Part shown: positions 61,995 to 64,000 of the stretch, piece by piece | Layout: the number at the start of each line of letters is the position of its first letter | Numbering within the stretch: the first letter of the stretch is position 1 | Origin: Chloroflexota bacterium | GTDB lineage: Bacteria > Chloroflexota > Anaerolineae > Aggregatilineales > Aggregatilineaceae | NCBI GenBank assembly: GCA_012729765.1 | Contig: JAAYCM010000054.1 | Coordinates: 1-64,000, forward strand | Direction: 5' to 3' | Length of the DNA stretch: 64,000 nt | Notes under the pieces: generated by a model | Database searches by the model: none | The model's input: only the letters and a program-made list of their open reading frames with translations | Told to the model about the DNA's origin: nothing | Made by a program: the position numbers and the translations under genes

Positions 61995-62106
61995 AACCCT
62001 GCTCGCACGATCCGCGGTTATTTATTATCATATTTATTAGTGAAATTATGGCGGATTGCAGGCACCGTATCCACCGTTGATCCTGAAGCCGCTAAAAGGA
62101 GCTGAG

Positions 62107-62919
62107 ATGTCGAGCGCACCTGTCCAGACCGGCTATGCCCCGGTGAACGGACTCCAGATGTACTACGAGACTCACGGCGCAGGCCAGCCGCTTGTGCTGG
62201 TGCATGGCGCATTTTCGGGTATCGGCACGTCATTTGGCAGGCTGCTGCCGGGGCTGGCCCAACGCCGCCAGGTGATCGGCCTGGAGCTGCAGGCGCACGG
62301 GCGCACCGCCGATATCGACCGCCCCCTGACCATCGAGCAGATGGCCGACGACGTCGCAGCGGCGATCCGCTATCTGGGCCTCGATCAGGCTGACGTGTTT
62401 GGCTACAGCATGGGGTCCAATGTCGCGCTGCACACGGTCATCCGCCACCCCAAAGTTGTGCGTAAGCTGGTGCTTGCTTCCGCCAGCTATCGGCTGGACG
62501 GGATTCATCCCGGCCTGATGGAAGGGCTGGGCGAGATGACGCCCGATATGATGTACGGATCCCCCTGGCACGACGAATACATGCAGATCGCGCCCCGGCC
62601 AGAGGATTTTGAGACGCTGTTCGCCAAGAAAACGGAAATGGATCGGGGCTACACTGACATCCCCGACGCGACGATCCGCGCCATCAAGTCGCCTGTACTG
62701 CTGATCATCGGCGATTCCGACCTGATTCGTCCGGAACACGCGGTCGAGATGTTCCGGCTGCTCGGCGGCGGCGTTTTCGGAGATACGCCCGCTGGCCTGC
62801 CTGCGTCGCAGCTTGCCATCCTGCCCGGCACCTCGCATGTGTCACTCGCCGATCGTGTCGAGCTGGTGGTGCCGATGATCAACGCGTTCCTCGACGCACC
62901 TATGCCAGAGGCGACCTAG
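62107..62919 (+). CDS. Alpha/beta-hydrolase
   Basis: 270 residues from ATG 62107 (AAAAGGAGCTGAG). Oxyanion motif VHGAFSG, nucleophile elbow GYSMGS (Ser101), acid Asp in IGDSDLI (203 or 205), His244 in GTSH. Similar to proline-iminopeptidase/haloperoxidase-like hydrolases; the substrate cannot be named. AT-rich promoter DNA (TATTTATTATCATATTTATT) lies upstream. Confidence 0.9.
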   Translation: MSSAPVQTGYAPVNGLQMYYETHGAGQPLVLVHGAFSGIGTSFGRLLPGLAQRRQVIGLELQAHGRTADIDRPLTIEQMADDVAAAIRYLGLDQADVFGYSMGSNVALHTVIRHPKVVRKLVLASASYRLDGIHPGLMEGLGEMTPDMMYGSPWHDEYMQIAPRPEDFETLFAKKTEMDRGYTDIPDATIRAIKSPVLLIIGDSDLIRPEHAVEMFRLLGGGVFGDTPAGLPASQLAILPGTSHVSLADRVELVVPMINAFLDAPMPEAT

Positions 62920-62952
62920 CCGCGCGTCACAAGATTTGGCTTTTCCTCACAC

Positions 62953-62983
62953 GGGCGGTGCTTGCATCGCCCTTTATTATTTT
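62953..62983 (+). terminator. Terminator made of nested palindromic repeat, copy 2
   Basis: GGGCGGTGC-TT-GCATCGCCC followed by TTTATTATTTT. The stem is the same inner palindrome as at 53235-53254, here serving as the terminator of the hydrolase gene. Confidence 0.65.
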
Positions 62984-63031
62984 CTCTGGCGCGCCCAAAA
63001 TACATCAATCCCCTTACGGGGATGAATGGTG

Positions 63032-63138
63032 CTGCAACCGCGCATTTTTGCGGCTGGTGCAGGGCCTAAGCCTGGGAAAAATGAAACTTGTTACACAGAC
63101 GCGTGGCATGAGAATATTTCCCAGGCGTAATTTTACGC
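63032..63138. other. Cluster of inverted repeats, possible structured RNA
   Basis: In the 379-base gap before the YVTN gene: CTGCA/TGCAG with inner CCGC/GCGG (63032-63062), GCCTGGGAAA/TTTCCCAGGC with a 37-base loop (63070-63126), and GCGTAA-TT-TTACGC (63125-63138). ATCCCC-TTAC-GGGGAT lies just upstream (63008-63023). No known riboswitch is recognised. Confidence 0.35.
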
Positions 63139-63181
63139 GTGATTATCATCAGTGAAGTTACTCCATGACTTATTTTCCTGA

Positions 63182-63209
63182 TTGCATTTTTACAATATTC
63201 GTATAAAAT
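63182..63209 (+). promoter_or_regulatory. Possible promoter of the YVTN gene
   Basis: TTGCAT (63182-63187), 16 bases, TAAAAT (63204-63209), about 90 bases before the GTG start. Confidence 0.4.
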
Positions 63210-63298
63210 AAGGAAGCCACCTCGCAAGGGTTTTGGAAGCGGTTAGCTTACCAGACCCTAAACATCGTCTCAACGTCGGAACCCCATAGGAGGCCACT

Positions 63299-64000
63299 GT
63301 GAACGCCCCTCATCCCAGGTATCCTGTATCTATTCCATTTCTCTTTGCTCTCGGAACCATTCTGATTATCGCCTCGCTGTTCGCGGCAAACCTGCTTTCC
63401 TCTGGCAAGGCCGCGGCGCAGGGGGCAGCCCGTTTTGCTGGGCCGACCAAGTCTAGCCCTCTGGCGTTAAGCGCCGATGATTCGCTGTTGGCAGTTGCCA
63501 ATCCTGATGCCAATACTGTGTCTCTGTTTGATGTGGGTGCCGACCGCAATGTCCCGCTGGGCGAGTTCGCGGTTGGGCGTGAGCCGAATGGTGTCGCGAT
63601 CTCGCCGGACGGCGGCTTTGTCTATGTCGTCAACAGTGTGGATGGCACCGTGTCGGTCCTGGAGGTCGATCTGGCCCAGGAGATCGTGGCTGAGGTGGTG
63701 GCAACCCTCGAAGTCGGCACCGAGCCATATGGTATCGCGCTGACTCCCAACGGGGAGAAAGCCTATGTCACCAATGCGCGCTCCAATTCGGTCAGCGTAA
63801 TTGATACCGCGACCAATATCGTCGCCACGACCATCACCAACATCGGGCCATCGGTCGGGGCAGAGCCGCGCGGCATCGCCATCACCAACAACGGTAACGA
63901 AGTCGATAGTGACGAAACGGTCTATATCACGCACTTCTATTCGTTCGCGAACCAGGGCAAGCTCGACGGGGAAGACGATAGCAAAACCGGCCTCGTGACC
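63299..64000 (+). CDS. YVTN/YncE-type beta-propeller protein, N-terminal part (cut by window edge)
   Basis: Starts at GTG 63299 with AGGAGG five bases upstream; 234 codons are in the window. An N-terminal membrane or signal segment (residues 8-32) is followed by 40-residue YVTN repeats: GREPNGVAISPDGGFVYVVNSVDGTVSVLE, GTEPYGIALTPNGEKAYVTNARSNSVSVIDTAT. The propeller folds outside the cell and often mediates binding or surface enzymatic scaffolding. The C-terminal end lies beyond the window. Confidence 0.9.
   Translation, partial: MNAPHPRYPVSIPFLFALGTILIIASLFAANLLSSGKAAAQGAARFAGPTKSSPLALSADDSLLAVANPDANTVSLFDVGADRNVPLGEFAVGREPNGVAISPDGGFVYVVNSVDGTVSVLEVDLAQEIVAEVVATLEVGTEPYGIALTPNGEKAYVTNARSNSVSVIDTATNIVATTITNIGPSVGAEPRGIAITNNGNEVDSDETVYITHFYSFANQGKLDGEDDSKTGLVT

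Noticed and set aside
62958..63155. 65-codon plus-strand frame after the hydrolase
   Set aside because: Starts inside the terminator hairpin, no ribosome site, spans the structured region.

Overview
The window is a high-GC, gene-dense bacterial chromosome segment, most like a free-living polysaccharide-degrading member of the Chloroflexota (Anaerolineae-type). That placement is an inference from the mixture of LacI and TrmB regulators, Opp-type and MalFG-type sugar ABC importers, many glycoside hydrolases, CGNR/WYL regulators and YVTN propellers. No rRNA, tRNA or CRISPR array was seen.

Layout. 1-6 kb: the start of a GH3 glucosidase, a ketose 3-epimerase, and small regulatory or stress genes (XRE/MmyB regulator, GNAT, CGNR regulator with an MFS exporter, DUF488). 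6-9.3 kb: a TrmB-type regulator with a four-cysteine motif, then a Rieske/FAD reductase and GTP cyclohydrolase I. Both promoters carry the same inverted-repeat operator directly after the -10 box. 9.4-17.5 kb: rhamnulokinase, a WYL regulator with a perfect operator, a secreted GH10-CBM9 xylanase under a LacI-type operator, a racemase, GH4 and an SpoIIAA-like protein.

17.7-37.5 kb: a large sugar-use region. It holds GH31, two MalFG-type permeases, a family-1 binding protein, a LacI regulator, GH42, GH3, a complete Opp-type importer, a family-5 binding protein, a second LacI regulator and GH29. The enzyme set (alpha-xylosidase type, beta-galactosidase, beta-glucosidase, alpha-fucosidase) is what stepwise dismantling of fucosylated, galactosylated xyloglucan oligosaccharides needs. 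Candidate operators for both LacI proteins are visible. The second LacI has the same recognition-helix residues as E. coli LacI and sits beside lac-like TGTGA-N4-TCACA sites.

37.5-44.8 kb: an overlapping multicopper oxidase and ZIP transporter pair, a CPBP protease and membrane proteins, and a membrane-anchored GH16. 44.9-56.7 kb: a cell-surface polysaccharide cluster with three GT2 enzymes, a polysaccharide deacetylase, two FemAB-like paralogues and a flippase fused to an APH-type kinase. It is interrupted by a secreted protein built from 20 exact 22-residue leucine-rich repeats carrying a threonine ladder. A decayed IS200/IS605 right end (omegaRNA-like) probably lies at 50.5 kb.

56.8-60.2 kb: a lower-GC patch with a permuted primase-like protein (Toprim first, CHC2 zinc finger last) and a TIR-FGE fusion, possibly acquired DNA. 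60.3-64 kb: L,D-transpeptidase, DUF1801, an alpha/beta hydrolase and the start of a YVTN propeller protein.
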